Positions 4,028-5,404 of a DNA stretch of 5,404 nt are shown in pieces. The stretch comes from CALAEC01 sp050692915. Its GTDB lineage: Bacteria; Actinomycetota; UBA4738; CALAEC01. Made by a program: the position numbers and the translations under genes. Position 1 is the first letter of the stretch. The number at the start of each line of letters is the position of its first letter. The notes below the pieces were generated by a model. It worked only from the letters and a program-made list of their open reading frames with translations, had not been told where the DNA came from and did not search any database. The DNA is taken from NCBI GenBank assembly GCA_050692915.1, contig JBOGVU010000131.1:1-5404 (forward strand). The letters are read 5' to 3'.

Positions 4028-5404
4028 GACGAACGGCCCTGACCGTCCTCGTGGCTGCCGCGCTCCCGGCCGTGCCCGGAGCGGCCCAAACGACCACGCC
4101 CGATCCCCCCGACCCCATCCACCGGGTGACGGTCTCCATCCGCAGCACGGCCGACGTGGTCCGGATCTCCCTGGCCAGGCCGGGGATCCTGATCCGGGCC
4201 GAGGCCCGCCGGTCCCGCGGCGAGCGGCTGGCGAAGCTGCAGCGGTTCGGACGGGGACCGCTGGTCCTGGCCCGCCGTCCGGGCGCCCGGCGAGCCCGGG
4301 TCACCTTCGTGGTGGCGCTGACCCCTCGGGACGCGGCCCGCGCTCGCTTCCGGGTCCGCACCGAGGGTCCCGGGGCGGCGGTGGTCCGGATCCGCAACGC
4401 GAACGCCCAGCCGGCCTACCCCATCGCCTCGCTGCGCCTGACGGCGCCCGGGACGCGCCGGCTCGTGGTCCCCACGGCCCGCCTTGCCGACGGCGGCCCC
4501 GTCCCGGGCACCGAGCCGCTCCCCCCGAGGGTGCTGGCCTTCTACTACCCGTGGTACCAGGTTGGCGACTGGTCCGGCGGGATGCCGATCGCCGCCGACA
4601 ACGTGAACCCCACGCCGTACGACAGCGCCGACCCGGACGCGATCGACCGGCACATCCAGCAGGCCACCGGCGCCGGGATCGACGGGTTCGTCGTGTCGTG
4701 GTGGGGACGGGACATAGCATGGGACGCGAACGTCGTCGCGCTGGAGGAGCGGATCCCTCCCGGGTTCACGTTCGCGCTGTACCTGGAGATGTTCAGCCCA
4801 GCGTTCCGGAAAGAGGCGGACCTGGTCCGGGAGATCGATCATGCGCTCGACACCCACGGCGCGTCCGAGCACTACCTGCGGATCGGCGGACGCCCCGTCC
4901 TGTACGTCTTCTCCAGCCACAACGTGTTCCAGGAGGTGGGCACGGTCGGGATGACCCCCCGCTACCAGGAGATCTGGCACAGGGTGCTCGACGCGCTGGC
5001 CCGGCAGGGCCACGACCCGCTGGTGGTCGGGGAGGGCCGGCCCTTCGACGTCGAGGACTTCGGAGTGTTCGACGGCATGCACGTGTACGGCACCGAGGAC
5101 CCGGCGATCACCCCCGCGCGGAACCGGCAGATGGCCCTCACAGCCCGGGCCTGGGCGGCGGTGCACGGCGGGGAGCGGAAGATCTGGGGGGCCTCGATCA
5201 TCCCCGGGTACGACGACCGCCACATCCCCGGCAGGAAGCCGGACCACTTCCCCCGGCTCGGCGGAGCCCTCTACGAGGCCCAGTGGGCCGCGGCCACCGC
5301 GAGCTACGCGGACCAGGCGCTCATCGTGTCGTTCAACGAGTGGATGGAGACCACGAACATCGAGCCGAACGCGGAATGGGGCGACCAGTACCTCGGCCTC
5401 ACCG
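4024..5404 (+). CDS. Secreted GH99-like (endo-alpha-mannosidase family) glycoside hydrolase, 3' end missing
   Basis: The visible part is 460 codons and runs off the right edge. From CTG 4024 the protein begins with two arginines and a hydrophobic run (RRTALTVLVAAALPAVPGAA), a signal peptide probably cut after residue 21. A Thr/Pro linker (TTTPDPPDP) follows, then an unassigned, probably beta-rich domain at about 32-168. The catalytic part starts at 170 with LAFYYPWYQ, like the FYYSWY of human MANEA. It continues with DGFVVSWW (220-227), YLEMFSP (253-259), LYVFSS (293-298), FDGMHVY (349-355), IPGYDD (393-398) and SFNEWMETTNIEP (436-448). Glu439 and Glu442 match the catalytic pair of MANEA (E404/E407). 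The Trp-His between them in MANEA is Trp-Met here. Family enzymes cut internal alpha-mannosidic bonds through an anhydro-sugar intermediate. By comparison with MANEA, about 20-40 residues are missing. The frame is closed by TGA at 3985-3987, and no ATG occurs before the signal peptide. GTG 4051 is the alternative start but would remove the arginines. Substrate is inferred only. Confidence 0.85.
   Translation, partial: MRRTALTVLVAAALPAVPGAAQTTTPDPPDPIHRVTVSIRSTADVVRISLARPGILIRAEARRSRGERLAKLQRFGRGPLVLARRPGARRARVTFVVALTPRDAARARFRVRTEGPGAAVVRIRNANAQPAYPIASLRLTAPGTRRLVVPTARLADGGPVPGTEPLPPRVLAFYYPWYQVGDWSGGMPIAADNVNPTPYDSADPDAIDRHIQQATGAGIDGFVVSWWGRDIAWDANVVALEERIPPGFTFALYLEMFSPAFRKEADLVREIDHALDTHGASEHYLRIGGRPVLYVFSSHNVFQEVGTVGMTPRYQEIWHRVLDALARQGHDPLVVGEGRPFDVEDFGVFDGMHVYGTEDPAITPARNRQMALTARAWAAVHGGERKIWGASIIPGYDDRHIPGRKPDHFPRLGGALYEAQWAAATASYADQALIVSFNEWMETTNIEPNAEWGDQYLGLT

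Noticed and set aside
4024..4060. Twin-arginine (Tat) signal in the GH99-like protein
   Set aside because: Two arginines precede the hydrophobic run, but the motif is only RRTAL and the consensus Phe and Lys positions are not met. A general Sec signal explains it as well.
3892..5247. Minus-strand open frame of 451 codons opposite the GH99-like gene
   Set aside because: The plus strand carries a recognisable signal peptide and GH99 motifs. The minus translation shows only composition bias (Arg, Gly, Pro, His, Asp).

Overview
The window is very GC-rich, with almost every third codon position G or C. It looks like bacterial chromosome from a high-GC lineage, most likely Actinomycetota. This rests on base composition, a PMT-type protein O-mannosyltransferase of the mycobacterial kind, a minimal zincin metallopeptidase of a family common in that phylum, GTG starts, and starts lying very close to promoter-like hexamers. 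No species can be named from the sequence alone. The coding density is extreme: the two longest non-coding stretches are 31 bp and 26 bp. I see no RNA genes, mobile elements, CRISPR arrays or long repeats.

Leftward block (1-1709, minus strand). ychF, an Obg-family nucleotide-binding ATPase/GTPase, is complete. It overlaps by 8 bp the GTG start of an unrecognised multi-pass membrane protein that runs off the left edge. The membrane gene becomes visible only when the minus strand is read in the frame entered inside the ychF stop.

Divergent promoter gap (1710-1740). About 31 bp separates ychF from the rightward genes. It must hold the control signals for both directions unless promoters extend into the coding regions.

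Rightward block (1741-5404, plus strand). Four tightly packed genes follow: a membrane protein O-mannosyltransferase (PMT/GT39), a 115-aa zincin-like metallopeptidase that overlaps the PMT stop by one base, a MacroD-type macrodomain hydrolase after a 26-bp gap, and a secreted GH99-like (endo-alpha-mannosidase family) protein that runs off the right edge. The GH99-like gene has no ATG, GTG or TTG that would keep its signal peptide. The best start is a CTG overlapping the macrodomain stop as CTGA.

PMT and the GH99-like protein both point to mannose glycans outside the membrane: one would attach mannose to exported proteins, the other would cleave internal mannosidic bonds. The zincin and macrodomain genes between them have no obvious link to that chemistry, so the run may simply be a compact operon of unrelated functions. 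The points most worth a second look are the CTG start, the Met-for-His change in an otherwise intact GH99 catalytic motif, the unassigned N-terminal domain of the GH99-like protein, and the compressed divergent promoter. I found no clear evidence of a wholly new system.
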